From Geodermatophilus obscurus DSM 43160 (lineage in GTDB: Bacteria > Actinomycetota > Actinomycetes > Mycobacteriales > Geodermatophilaceae), in NCBI RefSeq assembly GCF_000025345.1, contig NC_013757.1, positions 806,001 to 870,000 on the forward strand: a stretch of 64,000 bases of DNA, in the 5' to 3' direction. Below the pieces are notes generated by a model. That model was not told where the DNA came from, searched no databases, and worked only from the letters and a program-made list of their open reading frames with translations. Shown here one piece after another: positions 8,239-16,427 of the stretch. Positions within the stretch are counted from its first letter, which is position 1; each line of letters begins with the position of its first letter. The position numbers and the translations under genes were made by a program.

Positions 8239-8754
8239 TCAGGACAGCGGGATGACCCTCGCGCCGATCAGGTGTACGCGGGCGTCGGCGGCGTGACCGT
8301 CGCAAAGGTCGATCCCTTCGCCGTCGGCATCGACGACGCGATGGGTGACCGGCTCTGCGCACGGCTCGCCCAGTCGGTTGTGCTGCCACCGGCGCAGGCA
8401 GCCCGGTGTGGTGCGCCAACAGCGCCCTCCGGTCGACCGCAGCGTCGCGCCGTGCTCGGGGCAGGCGCCCCACGGCATGGGGCAAGCGTCGGCCCGCCGG
8501 GCGGCGAGGCGGATGAGTTCGTCGGCGGTGTCCAGCAGCTCTTCAGCGGCGCTCTGCAGACCTCCGGCGGCCACGTCCAGCCGCCAGCCGGCGCGCCGCC
8601 GAGCCGGGTCGGGGTCGGCGTCCCGTGCCAAATCGGCTTCGTGCAGCTGGCGGTACAGGTCGGCCGCTGTGGCGGCCAGTTCCCGCGCCCGGGCCGGTGT
8701 CATCCACGGGCCGCGTGCGGCGCCGTACTGTCCGGAGCTGTTGGCGTCGCCCAT
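8239..8754 (-). CDS. Cys/His-rich hypothetical protein of the integration module
   Basis: The protein has 171 residues from the ATG at 8,754, preceded by GAGAGGA at a good distance. The first 90 residues are helical and Ala/Arg/Asp-rich (ARELAATAADLYRQLHEADL). The C-terminal half has a Cys/His cluster: CPMPWGACPEHG, GGRCWRTTPGC, then C and H residues near DLCDGHAAD, which could bind zinc. Proteins of this kind (a CPxxGxCPEHG-like start and a second Cys pair) are common beside excisionases in actinobacterial integrative elements. Its order with excisionase and integrase on one strand supports a shared module. No enzymatic function is visible. Confidence 0.6.
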   Translation of the reverse strand: MGDANSSGQYGAARGPWMTPARARELAATAADLYRQLHEADLARDADPDPARRRAGWRLDVAAGGLQSAAEELLDTADELIRLAARRADACPMPWGACPEHGATLRSTGGRCWRTTPGCLRRWQHNRLGEPCAEPVTHRVVDADGEGIDLCDGHAADARVHLIGARVIPLS

Positions 8755-9115
8755 CGGTGTCCTCTCGGGTCGGGTGGGGTCGACGGCGTTCTTGACTGGA
8801 CCGGCGGGTGCTGCACGGAGGGGCCGAGGCGGGGCCCGTTCACTCGCAGGCGGGGTCCGCGCGCTTCCAATGCCGTGACCACGACAGTGGCCGACTCGGT
8901 GTCCCCGAAGCGCGTCCCCGTCACGGTTGTGGACGGCTCCTCGGTCGTCCACAGCCCTGCTGGCCGGCGCGTCCTGCGCCCGCCAGCGCTAGCGCGTGGA
9001 GGATCCGAGCAAAGGACCGCGGGAGGAGCTGCCGCCGGACGCAGGGTGCGTCTGGCCCCCTCATGGCTGTCCCTGGTGTCGGGACGTCCGTCGACGCGCG
9101 GACACACGGGCCGGT
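8755..9115. other. Gene-free stretch inside the integration module
   Basis: This 361-bp interval separates the Cys-rich protein gene from the excisionase gene on the same strand. Several overlapping open frames exist, but none shows a domain or convincing translation start. It may hold the promoter and leader for the gene at 8,754. I see no strong hairpin or repeat. Confidence 0.4.
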
Positions 9116-9364
9116 TCAGGTTCGCGAGCTCGTAATGACTTGCGAGGGGACCTGGCCAGCTGCGATGAAGTCGTCCAGGGCCGACCGTTGCAGCCGGACG
9201 TGCCTGCCGAGCTTGACGTAGGAGATGCGGCGTTCGGCGATGAGGCGACGGATGAACCGTTCGCCGGTCCGAAGATAGTCGCCGGCCTGGCCGGGTGTCA
9301 GCAGTTCGTCGCTACTGCCGGGACCAGCCGTGAGGGCTGGTGGAGTGGCGGCATTGAGTTCCAT
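9116..9364 (-). CDS. xis: Excisionase (Xis), MerR-like winged helix-turn-helix
   Basis: The protein has 82 residues from the ATG at 9,364. It carries a DNA-binding domain reading ELLTPGQAGDYLRTGERFIR, RLIAERRISYVKLGRHVRLQ and RSALDDFIAAG, the excisionase/HTH_17 pattern: helix, turn, recognition helix, then a wing with a K.GR..R motif. Such proteins bind the attachment arms and direct the integrase toward excision. It lies 150 bp downstream of the integrase gene on the same strand. A longer reading start at 9,466 adds a basic, unstructured stretch and is less likely. Confidence 0.8.
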   Translation of the reverse strand: MELNAATPPALTAGPGSSDELLTPGQAGDYLRTGERFIRRLIAERRISYVKLGRHVRLQRSALDDFIAAGQVPSQVITSSRT

Positions 9365-9513
9365 GGGACGACGATGCCGCTGAGTTCCCCTGTACTTCTC
9401 CTGTAGGCATGCATGGTCGGCGGGTCTGGCTTGTCGGCGCACGATCCGTGCTGGTAGGCGACTCAAGGACTACCGGAGGACCGGCCCTCGTCCACGAGTC
9501 GCCGTTGTGGCCG

Positions 9514-10707
9514 CTACTGGTCGAGTGCTGCATGGACGTCACCTGTCACCTGGCGTGAGAGCTGCGGCCGGAGCGCTTCGAGCACCGATGCAGCGCCGGT
9601 GGAGGCGACCTGACGACCGAGATAGACGTCCTGGGTGAGGCTCGGGTTGGCGTGACCCAGCTGGTCGGCGATGGCACGGGCGGAAAGGCCAGCCTCGTCG
9701 AGCATCGTCGCCGTCGTCTTGCGGAGGACGTGGCTGGTGACGTGGCCGAAGCCGGCGCTGTCGAAGGCGGCTCGCAGGTCGGCCTGCGTGTTGGAGGGGT
9801 CGCGCCAGCCGCCGAGCGGCGCGGGGAACACCGGCGCCTCCGCTCCTGCACCCTCTTCCAAGGCGTTCGGACGGGCAGCTCTGCGCCGCAGTCTCTCGAC
9901 GCACCACGGCGGGAGGAGCAGCGTGCGGGCGCCCGAGGCGGTCTTGTTGCCCTTGCGGACGAGGCTCTGCCCGGTCACCCGAACGATCGTCGCCCTGACG
10001 TCCACGGTGCCGGCGTCGAGGTCGAGGTCGCCCCGCGTCACGGCTGCGGCTTCGCCGATACGGCAGCCGCTGGCGAGCATGAACGCCACGAGGTCCGGCA
10101 CGTCCCGCCTGCGGGCTGTCTCGTCGGCGTCGAGCTGTGCGAGGAGCGTGCGGGCCTCGTCTGCGGTGAGCGACTTCGGCGCCTTCTTGGTCGGGGCCTT
10201 GAGACTGCCGGTGTCGCGGACGGGGTTGCGGTCCAGCGCGTCGTGACGGGCCGCTAGGCCGCAGACGCCGCTCAGGACGCTCTTGGTCATCTTCGCCACG
10301 GCAGGGCCGTGCTTGTCGGAGACGAGGCGCAAATGCCGGTCGATGTTGCCGATGCTGAGCTCTCGTACCCGCAGGTTGCCCAGGCCGGGGAGCACTTGCT
10401 GGTCGAGGCGGTTGCGGTAGGCCTGCATCGTCGTGGGGCTGAGGTTCTCCAGCCCGGCGAACCATGCCTCGGCGAGAACGTCGACGCGTGTGTTCGGGGT
10501 GATGTCCCCATCGACGTTGAACCGGGCACGGTCGCGAAGGGCGAGTCGGAGCGCTGCCTCGGCGGCGGCCTTCGTCTTGGCGTGTCGCTGGACCTGCCGG
10601 CACTTGCCGTCGTAGTCGCGGTACCAGGCGACGGCGCGATGCCCCGACGGCGTCGCGTGCGTGCGGATCTTGCCTGCCGTGCCAAGCGCCAGACCGGGTC
10701 GAGCCAT
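9514..10707 (-). CDS. int: Tyrosine recombinase integrase
   Basis: The protein has 397 residues, the usual length for phage or ICE integrases. Residues 1-60 form the AP2-like arm-binding domain (RAVAWYRDYDGKCRQVQRHA), about 65-170 the core-binding SAM-like domain (LAEAWFAGLENLSPTTMQAY), and 185-385 the catalytic domain. Catalytic residues are visible: Arg in SGCRIGEAAAV, His-x-x-Arg in HVLRKTTATM, His in LGHANPS and the nucleophile Tyr in QDVYLGR. The gene starts about 145 bp from a tRNA 3'-end fragment at 10,852, the normal place for an attachment site. The gene appears intact, so the island could still be mobile if its other end survives. Confidence 0.92.
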   Translation of the reverse strand: MARPGLALGTAGKIRTHATPSGHRAVAWYRDYDGKCRQVQRHAKTKAAAEAALRLALRDRARFNVDGDITPNTRVDVLAEAWFAGLENLSPTTMQAYRNRLDQQVLPGLGNLRVRELSIGNIDRHLRLVSDKHGPAVAKMTKSVLSGVCGLAARHDALDRNPVRDTGSLKAPTKKAPKSLTADEARTLLAQLDADETARRRDVPDLVAFMLASGCRIGEAAAVTRGDLDLDAGTVDVRATIVRVTGQSLVRKGNKTASGARTLLLPPWCVERLRRRAARPNALEEGAGAEAPVFPAPLGGWRDPSNTQADLRAAFDSAGFGHVTSHVLRKTTATMLDEAGLSARAIADQLGHANPSLTQDVYLGRQVASTGAASVLEALRPQLSRQVTGDVHAALDQ

Positions 10708-10851
10708 GATTTACCCCTGAAAAACAGCGGCCTTCGGTGGCTCGTCACGGTACGACATGGGCGCCGGGAACATCACATACCTGCACGTTAAGGGCTAGTC
10801 CGGTGTGTGGCGGTGCGCTGCGGTTAGGTGCGACGGGGTAATCGGGCGGTT

Positions 10852-10877
10852 GGGGGTTCGAGTCCCCCCGTCGGCTC
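10852..10877 (+). other. Attachment site: 3' end of a tRNA gene (T-arm and acceptor strand)
   Basis: The sequence GGGGG-TTCGAGT-CCCCC (10,852-10,868) is a perfect tRNA T-arm, followed by CGTCGGCT, an acceptor 3' strand plus discriminator. No D-arm, anticodon arm or 5' acceptor strand (expected GCCGACG) lies upstream, so this is only the 3' fragment. A fragment beside an integrase is the signature of integration into a tRNA gene. The acceptor resembles a tRNA-Thr, but identity is not certain. The island therefore ends here, and the intact tRNA should lie beyond the left window edge. Confidence 0.7.
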
Positions 10878-11174
10878 ACACAGCTGAGTTGTCCAGTCGG
10901 TGGCCGACGCCGCCGGTCGTTGCAGAAGGCAAAGGAACGGCAAGAAGTCGGTAAAGCGTCGTCCGGCTCGGCGGCGGGCACGTGCGTGCTGCCTAGCGTC
11001 CCGAGCCGTGACCACAGCCGTCGGCCCCTCCCGGGGCCGGCCTGCACTGCAACGGGACTGTCGCACGGACACCGCGGGCGGCGTCCGGACCTGCCACCGA
11101 CGCCCGGTCACGGCGCCGGGTGGAGGCACTCGTGCGCGGCACGTCCCGGGACGACGAAGGGTGGGGATGTACCG
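10878..11174. other. Intergenic DNA right of the attachment site
   Basis: This stretch joins the end of the island to the chromosomal genes. Open frames on both strands look like noncoding or antisense reading. The only support for expression is a G-rich ribosome-binding-like tract just before the small membrane protein start at 11,175. Confidence 0.4.
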
Positions 11175-11303
11175 GTGTCACTCCTGGACCTGGTCATCGT
11201 GGCGGTCATCGCCGTGCTGATCCTGCTCACGGTGGGCCTGTACTGGCGCGAGCACAGGCGGGCCGAGGTCCGCTCACGCGACGCCGGTGAGGGCTCGGAG
11301 TAG
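11175..11303 (+). CDS. Small single-pass membrane protein
   Basis: A GTG at 11,175 opens a 42-residue protein: VSLLDLVIVAVIAVLILLTV (one membrane helix), then a charged tail YWREHRRAEVRSRDAGEGSE. The upstream GGGTGGGGATG tract can act as ribosome-binding site. The frame continues upstream to 10,920, but that part is low-complexity and lies over the intergenic region. Small proteins of this shape are common in actinobacteria but I cannot assign a family. Confidence 0.45.
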   Translation: MSLLDLVIVAVIAVLILLTVGLYWREHRRAEVRSRDAGEGSE

Positions 11304-11372
11304 GTCGGAGGACCGCCATCGCCCGGAGGACCGCCACCGCCCGGCGGCCGACCGCAGACCTGGGGCGCCGGG

Positions 11373-12710
11373 CTACCGCGCCGGGACGGTGTCGTCCTCG
11401 CGTGCCCCGGTGGACGCGAGGGGCAGCAGCATCGTGAAGACGGGCGGTGACGCGCACGTCAGGGTCAGCCGGCCCTGCTCGGCCTCGACCAGCCGACGGG
11501 CCAGGGCCAGGCCGATGCCGTGCCCGTCCCGGCGGTCGGCCTGGCGGGAGAACAGCACCCCCTCCGGGTCCTGGACGCCCGGACCCTCGTCGGAGACGTC
11601 GACAGCCACCGCGCCGGCCGCCTCCCGCACGGTGACGGTGACCGTCCCTCGGCCGTGCATGGTGGCGTTGTCGACCAGCACGCCCAGCACTTGCCGGACC
11701 GCCGCACCCGATGCCCGCGCGTTCGGGGCGTCGGAGTCGACCCGTACCGCCAGGTCGCGGCCGTGCAGTGCCAGCCGGGCGGCCCACTCCGGCGCCAGCT
11801 CGCCGAGCAGCCTGTCCAGGTCGACCGGGCCGGCCGACGCGGCCTGCCCCGCGCGGGCCAGCCCGAGCAGCTCGTCGATGATCGCCTCGAGGCGGTCGGC
11901 GTCGACCAGGCTCGCGGCGATCGCCTGCCGGGGGTCGGCGTCCGTCCGCTCCAGCGCCGCCTCCAGGCGAAGTCGCATGCCCGCCAGCGGGGTCCGCAGC
12001 TGGTGCGAGGCGTCCGCGGAGAACGCCCGCTCACGGGCGAGCAGGTCGTCCAGCCGGATGGCCGTCGTGTCGAGTGCGGCGCCGACCGCGTCGATCTCCT
12101 CGATGCCGCCGCGGCGCGTGCGAACGCTGAAGTCGCCGTCCCCGAGCCGACGGGCGCTCTCCTCCAGGTCCTCGAGCGGACGGGCCAGCCGCCGCGCCTG
12201 CTCGCGCGCCACCAGCCAGGTCACGATCACCGCTGCGGCGGCCAGCCCGGCCATCGCGCCCCAGATGAGGCCGACCTCGCCGAGCACGTGGCTGCGCTGC
12301 TCGGTCACCAGCACGGCGCCGATCACGTCCTGCCCGTGCGTGACCGGCACGGCCGCCATCACCAGGTCGTCGTCGATGCGGGACTTCACCTCGCCGTCCA
12401 GGGCGTACCCGAGGACGGCGACGTCGTGATCGGGGGCGGACCCCGCCAGCAGGTCGCCGTCCCGGTCGAAGACGGCGGCGGTGAGGTCCTCGTCGTCCTC
12501 CCCGACGTCGGTGAGGGCGTCGCGGTCGACCGGTAGGTCTGCCTCCACGTCGCTGGCGACCTCGATGGCGACGTCGCTCGCCTCCCGCACGAGGTAACCG
12601 CGCTCCTGCCCCAGCATGTGCGCGCGGACGGCCCAGCCGAGCGGGAGGGCGAACAGGCAGGTGGCGAGCACGGAGGCCAGGACGGCGAGGGCGACGATCC
12701 GGGTGCGCAC
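11373..12710 (-). CDS. Two-component sensor histidine kinase
   Basis: The protein has 445 residues from the GTG at 12,710 (a GGAG lies about 10 nt upstream); an earlier start at 12,788 is possible. Order of parts: membrane helix near residues 5-28, extracytoplasmic sensor domain about 30-140, second helix about 145-168, HAMP about 170-222, HisKA with phospho-acceptor His236 in ADASHQLRTPLAGM, and an HATPase domain with VDNATMHG (N box), SDEGPGV (G1) and DGHGIGLALARRLVE (G2). It is therefore a membrane-bound EnvZ/PrrB-like kinase. The response regulator is encoded divergently from 12,848, so both are probably controlled from the shared 137-bp gap. The stimulus cannot be read from the sequence. 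Confidence 0.9.
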   Translation of the reverse strand: MRTRIVALAVLASVLATCLFALPLGWAVRAHMLGQERGYLVREASDVAIEVASDVEADLPVDRDALTDVGEDDEDLTAAVFDRDGDLLAGSAPDHDVAVLGYALDGEVKSRIDDDLVMAAVPVTHGQDVIGAVLVTEQRSHVLGEVGLIWGAMAGLAAAAVIVTWLVAREQARRLARPLEDLEESARRLGDGDFSVRTRRGGIEEIDAVGAALDTTAIRLDDLLARERAFSADASHQLRTPLAGMRLRLEAALERTDADPRQAIAASLVDADRLEAIIDELLGLARAGQAASAGPVDLDRLLGELAPEWAARLALHGRDLAVRVDSDAPNARASGAAVRQVLGVLVDNATMHGRGTVTVTVREAAGAVAVDVSDEGPGVQDPEGVLFSRQADRRDGHGIGLALARRLVEAEQGRLTLTCASPPVFTMLLPLASTGAREDDTVPAR

Positions 12711-12847
12711 GGGCGTGGTCTCCGTTCCGCGGTCGGCGGGCACGGTGCTCGGGAGCGCCAGGGTGCACCGTCGCCCCGGCGCTGTCACCGCCTCCTGCCG
12801 CGGCGCGACCGGTCCCGCTCCGGAGGAGGCGGTGCCACGATGCCCGC

Positions 12848-13558
12848 ATGGTCGGTCGGGTCCTCCTGGTCGAGGACGACGCGTCCATCGGCGAGGCGCT
12901 GGTGTCGAGCCTGCGCAGCCACGCCTACGAGGTCGCCTGGGAGCGCACCGGCGCCGGCGGCCTGGCCCGTGCCGCGGCCGGTGCGGTCGACCTCGTCCTG
13001 CTCGACCTCGGGCTGCCCGACCTCGACGGCGTGGAGGTGTGCCGGCAGCTGCGGGCGGCCCAGCCGGGGTGCGTGCTGGTGATGCTGACGGCGCGGTCGG
13101 CGGAGATGGACGTCGTCGTCGGGCTGGAGGCGGGCGCCGACGACTACCTGGTCAAGCCGGTCCGGCTCGCCGAGCTGCACGCCCGCATCCGGGCACACCT
13201 GCGCCGGGGCGGGAGCGGGACGACGGGGCCCGTCGTCCGCGCCGTGGGCGACCTGGTGGTCGACGTCGCCCGGCACCGGGTCACGGTCGCGGGCGGGGAG
13301 GTGCACCTGCGGCCCAAGGAGTTCGACCTGCTGGCGCGGCTGGCCGCCCAGCCCGAGGTGGCGCACAGCCGCGAGCAGCTGATGGCCGACGTGTGGGACG
13401 AGAACTGGTTCGGCTCGACGAAGACCCTCGACGTCCACGTCGCGGCGCTGCGGCGCAAGCTGCAGGAGGTCGCGCCGCCCGGCCGCCGGGTCCCGCAGAT
13501 CGTCACCGTGCGCGGACACGGCTACCGGCTGGAGCTGGTGGCTCCCGACGGGCGGTAG
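12848..13558 (+). CDS. OmpR/PhoB-family response regulator
   Basis: The protein has 236 residues. The receiver domain (1-118) has the acidic pair Asp10/Asp11, phospho-acceptor Asp53 in LVLLDLGLPD, Thr81 and Lys103 in DDYLVKPV. The trans_reg_C winged helix (about 132-230) shows LRPKEFDLLARLAAQPEVAH, DVWDENWFGSTKTLDVHVAA and VRGHGYRLE. It is a DNA-binding transcription factor phosphorylated by a cognate kinase, most probably the divergent one at 11,373-12,710. The start GTG/ATG region at 12,848 fits because the receiver begins at residue 3. Confidence 0.93.
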   Translation: MVGRVLLVEDDASIGEALVSSLRSHAYEVAWERTGAGGLARAAAGAVDLVLLDLGLPDLDGVEVCRQLRAAQPGCVLVMLTARSAEMDVVVGLEAGADDYLVKPVRLAELHARIRAHLRRGGSGTTGPVVRAVGDLVVDVARHRVTVAGGEVHLRPKEFDLLARLAAQPEVAHSREQLMADVWDENWFGSTKTLDVHVAALRRKLQEVAPPGRRVPQIVTVRGHGYRLELVAPDGR

Positions 13559-13974
13559 CTCGGCCGCGGGGTGCCCGAGGACGCCGACGGCGACCGGGGC
13601 CGGTGCCCAGGTCGCGGAACGGGAGACGGTCCCCCTGCCGGTGCCCGGGACGCCGCCGTCGTCCAGGCGCTCCGCGCGGACCGGACCGCCGGTGAGGACG
13701 GCGTGCACCGTCTCCAGGACGTCGTCGAGGCAGCGGCGCGGGCGCGGGGCGCCGACCACGGGTGCAGATCCGTCATCGCCGTCCTGCCGCTGTGTCCGAG
13801 GGGCAGGGGAGGGAGCACCTTCGACGCTGGGGGCTGGGTGGCCGGCGGTGACCCAGCGGCGGGCGAGAACTCGGTCGAGGGTCGTCGCGTGGTGGGCCGG
13901 GGCGCGCGCCGCTAGCGTGGCGCCCGGCCGGCGGCGAGACGACGGCGCCGGGGAGCCGAGCCCAGGAGGCCGCC
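13559..13974. other. Intergenic DNA between response regulator and dodecin
   Basis: About 415 bp lie between convincing genes. Long frames exist on both strands, as always at this GC content, but none has a recognisable domain or a good start. I support no gene here. The region just before 13,975 (CCAGGAGGCC) contains the dodecin ribosome-binding site. Confidence 0.45.
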
Positions 13975-14184
13975 GTGTCCGACCACGTGTATCGGCTGAG
14001 TGAGATCGTCGGCAGCAGTCAGACGAGCGTCGACGACGCCATCCGCACCGCGATCCGCAAGGCCGCGCAGACCGTCCGGCACATCGAGTGGTTCGAGACC
14101 AAGGAGATCCGCGGTCAGGTCGTCGACGGCGACGTCAACTACTTCCAGGTGCGGCTGGCGATCGGCTTCCGCGTCGAGGACTGA
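13975..14184 (+). CDS. Dodecin family flavin-binding protein
   Basis: The protein has 69 residues, the family length. It matches dodecin throughout: HVYRLSEIVGSSQTSVDDAI, the helix AIRKAAQTVRHIEWFE with the Trp that stacks on the isoalloxazine ring, then strands EIRGQVVDG and NYFQVRLAIGFRVED. Dodecins assemble as hollow dodecamers that store or sequester riboflavin, FMN or CoA in the cytoplasm. The GTG start follows AGGAGG by 6 nt. A palindromic intergenic repeat begins 2 bp after the stop and probably terminates transcription against the convergent DUF5313 gene. Confidence 0.93.
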   Translation: MSDHVYRLSEIVGSSQTSVDDAIRTAIRKAAQTVRHIEWFETKEIRGQVVDGDVNYFQVRLAIGFRVED

Positions 14185-14185
14185 A

Positions 14186-14294
14186 GAAGGACCCCCCTGC
14201 CCCCACCGCTCGCAGGCTCGCGGCGGGACCCTGCAGGGAGGCCGAGCCGTGGCCCGCGCCGAGCCCACGAGGCGTGAGGGGGCAGCGGGGTCCT
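14186..14294. repeat. Palindromic intergenic repeat, copy 1
   Basis: The unit begins AAGGACCCCCCTGCCCC, contains CTCGCAGGCTCGCGGCGGG and CCCTGCAGGG, and closes with a partner arm GGGGGCAGCGGGGTCCT. It exactly fills the gap between the convergent dodecin and DUF5313 genes. The arms can form a long GC-rich hairpin. Six more copies lie in the window. Confidence 0.75.
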
Positions 14295-14704
14295 CAATCG
14301 AAGCTGCCCGCACCGTCCCGCCGGTAGGGGGAGCGGCGCTCGAGCTGTTCCCGCTCGTGGCGGTCGGCCCGGATGCGCGCCGCCGTGCCCGGCGGGTAGC
14401 CGGCCTTGGCGACCCGGTGCTCGGTGGTCTCGACCATGAACGCCGTTGAGAAGATCAGCCCCATGAGCAGCCCACCCGCGGCGGCGGAGAGCCGGTAGAC
14501 CAGCGGCACCGGGACGACGGCCAGGCAGAGCACCAGCACCGGCAGCAGCTGCACCACGGCCCGGGTCAGGTGACGGCGAGCCCAGCCGGGCTCGGTCGTG
14601 TCGGCCAGCACCCACGGGGAGAGCTCGGAGGGGAGCCGGCCACCCAGCGCATAGCGCACCCACTGCAGCGGGGTGGGCCGGCGCGCGGCGGTGGGGGTTC
14701 GCAC
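14294..14704 (-). CDS. DUF5313 membrane protein
   Basis: From the GTG at 14,704 the protein has 136 residues and matches DUF5313: RRPTPLQWVRYALGGRLPSE, WVLADTTEPGWARRHLTRA, two membrane helices (about 60-85 and 90-110, LLPVLVLCLAVVPVPLVYRL and GGLLMGLIFSTAFMVE), then TTEHRVAKAGYPPGTAARIR. The family is actinobacterial and of unknown function. A longer start at 14,758 is possible but adds residues outside the conserved region. The stop touches the palindromic repeat shared with dodecin. Confidence 0.8.
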   Translation of the reverse strand: MRTPTAARRPTPLQWVRYALGGRLPSELSPWVLADTTEPGWARRHLTRAVVQLLPVLVLCLAVVPVPLVYRLSAAAGGLLMGLIFSTAFMVETTEHRVAKAGYPPGTAARIRADRHEREQLERRSPYRRDGAGSFD

Positions 14705-14796
14705 ATGGACGACGGTAGGCCGGGAAGGGCGTTGCCGGGGGCCTGTGGGCGAGAGCACACTCGCCTCCGCGCGATCCGACGGCGAGGAGGTCCGGC

Positions 14797-15228
14797 ATGC
14801 ACATCAGTCAGCTGCTCCGCCGCAAGGGGGCCGGCGTCGCCACCGTCGACGCGGCCGCCAGCGTCCGCACCGCGCTGGCCCTGCTCGCCGAGCACGGGGT
14901 CGGCGCCCTCGTCGTCTCCGCCGACGGCCGCAGCGTCGACGGGATCGTCTCCGAGCGGGACGTCGTCCGGGCGTTGCACGAGCGTGGCGCCGGCCTGCTC
15001 GCCGACCCGGTCTCCAGCGTGATGACCGCGCAGGTGCACACCTGCGTCCCGGGCGCGGGCGTCGAGGAGCTGGCCCGCACGATGACCCAGCACCGGGTGC
15101 GGCACGTGCCGGTCGTCGAGGGCGGCGCGCTGCTCGGGATCGTCTCCATCGGCGACGTGGTCAAGGCCCGGCTCGACGAGCTGGAGGAGGAACGCGCCCA
15201 GCTCGTCGACTACATCCAGACGGGCTGA
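14797..15228 (+). CDS. CBS-domain pair protein
   Basis: The protein has 143 residues and is made of two CBS motifs: about 10-60 (VRTALALLAEHGVGALVVSA, DGIVSERDVVRALHERG) and about 72-127 (MTAQVHTCVPGAGVEELART, VRHVPVVEGGALLGIVSIGD). Such stand-alone Bateman modules bind adenine nucleotides and regulate partners. The partner is unknown. A strong GAGGAGG ribosome-binding site precedes the ATG. It stands alone between DUF5313 and rarD. Confidence 0.9.
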   Translation: MHISQLLRRKGAGVATVDAAASVRTALALLAEHGVGALVVSADGRSVDGIVSERDVVRALHERGAGLLADPVSSVMTAQVHTCVPGAGVEELARTMTQHRVRHVPVVEGGALLGIVSIGDVVKARLDELEEERAQLVDYIQTG

Positions 15229-15284
15229 GCGCCGCCCCCGAAACCGGTGGACGGGCCTCGGGGAGCCGGACGTACGGTGCAGGG

Positions 15285-16202
15285 GTGGACGAGCGGCGCG
15301 CCGGGGTCGCCTCCGGTCTGGCCGCGTACGGCCTCTGGGGGCTGTTCCCGCTGTACTTCCCCTTGCTCGAGCCGGCCGGTGGGGTGGAGATCGTCGCCCA
15401 CCGGGTCGTCTGGTCGCTGCTCTTCGTCGCCGTCCTGCTGACGGCCCTGCGCGCCTGGCCGCAGGTGCGCGCGACGGTCACCGACGGCCGCGCGCTGCTG
15501 GTGCTGGCCGGCGCCGCGGTGCTCATCGCCGCCAACTGGCTGGTCTTCGTCTACGGCGTCAACTCCGGGCACGTGGTCGAGACCTCGCTGGGCTACTTCA
15601 TCAACCCGCTGGTCAGCGTGCTGCTCGGCGTCGTGGTGTTCGCCGAGCGGCTGCGCCGACTGCAGTGGGTGGCCGTGGGCATCGCCGCGGTCGCGGTGGG
15701 CGTGCTCGCCGTCGACTACGGCCGACCGCCGTGGATCGCCCTGACGCTGGCGGGCACCTTCGGCCTCTACGGGCTGATGAAGAAGCTGGTGCGCGTCGCG
15801 GCCGCGCCGGGGCTGTTCGTGGAGACCGCGCTGGTCGTCGTCCCCGCCGTGGCGGTGCTCGCCGTCCTCCACGCGCAGGGGGAGGGGACGGCGGGCAGTG
15901 CCGGGACCGGCCACCTGCTGCTGCTCCTCAGCTCCGGGGTGGCGACCGCCGTCCCGCTGCTGCTGTTCGCCGGCGCGACCCGGCGCATCCCGCTGTCCAC
16001 CGTGGGGCTCCTGCAGTACGTCACGCCGCTGATGCAGCTGGCCATCGGCGTCTTCGTCTACGACGAGCCGATGCCGCCGGCGCGGCTGGCCGGCTTCGTG
16101 ATCGTCTGGGTGGCGCTGGCCGTCTTCACCGTCGACAGCCTGCGCAACGCCCGCGCCGGAGCCCGCCGGCGGACGGCGGAGGCCGCGCCCGCACCGGTCT
16201 GA
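15285..16202 (+). CDS. rarD: RarD protein, EamA/DMT-family transporter
   Basis: The protein has 305 residues from the GTG at 15,285. It has about ten membrane helices in two EamA repeats and the RarD signatures GLAAYGLWGLFPLYFPLLEP, EIVAHRVVWSLLFV and FVYGVNSGHVVETSLGYFIN. RarD was first linked to chloramphenicol resistance; its substrate is not established. The tail is Arg/Ala-rich. The ribosome-binding site is weak. A copy of the intergenic palindromic repeat follows the stop. Confidence 0.92.
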   Translation: MDERRAGVASGLAAYGLWGLFPLYFPLLEPAGGVEIVAHRVVWSLLFVAVLLTALRAWPQVRATVTDGRALLVLAGAAVLIAANWLVFVYGVNSGHVVETSLGYFINPLVSVLLGVVVFAERLRRLQWVAVGIAAVAVGVLAVDYGRPPWIALTLAGTFGLYGLMKKLVRVAAAPGLFVETALVVVPAVAVLAVLHAQGEGTAGSAGTGHLLLLLSSGVATAVPLLLFAGATRRIPLSTVGLLQYVTPLMQLAIGVFVYDEPMPPARLAGFVIVWVALAVFTVDSLRNARAGARRRTAEAAPAPV

Positions 16203-16351
16203 GCAGGACCCCCCTCGCCCCCGCCCCTCGCAGGCTCGGATCAGGCCCCGTCCAGAGGCTCGCCGCAGGCCTCGTCCCGGGTTCCACCCTGAGCCTGCGA
16301 AGGGTGGGGAGGACGAGGTCCTCCCACGGTGAGGAGGACGGGGTCCTCCTG
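16203..16351. repeat. Palindromic intergenic repeat, copy 2 (extended)
   Basis: The segment starts CAGGACCCCCCTCGCCCC directly after the rarD stop. It contains CTCGCAGGCTCGG and a reverse partner GAGCCTGCGAAGGGTGGGG, and ends with two GGTCCTCC arms. It is longer and more diverged than the other copies, consistent with a composite of two units. It probably forms the rarD terminator. Confidence 0.6.
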
Positions 16352-16427
16352 CCTGCAAGGCCGCCGAGGGCCCGGGATGTCGGTGGTCGGGACTACCGTC
16401 GGGGGCGTCCCTCAAGGAGGTAGTCCC

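Noticed and set aside
10840..10880. Complete tRNA gene
   Set aside because: Only the T-arm and 3' acceptor strand are present; the 5' acceptor strand, D-arm and anticodon arm are missing.
13559..13974. A gene between the response regulator and dodecin
   Set aside because: Frames on both strands lack domain text and convincing starts.
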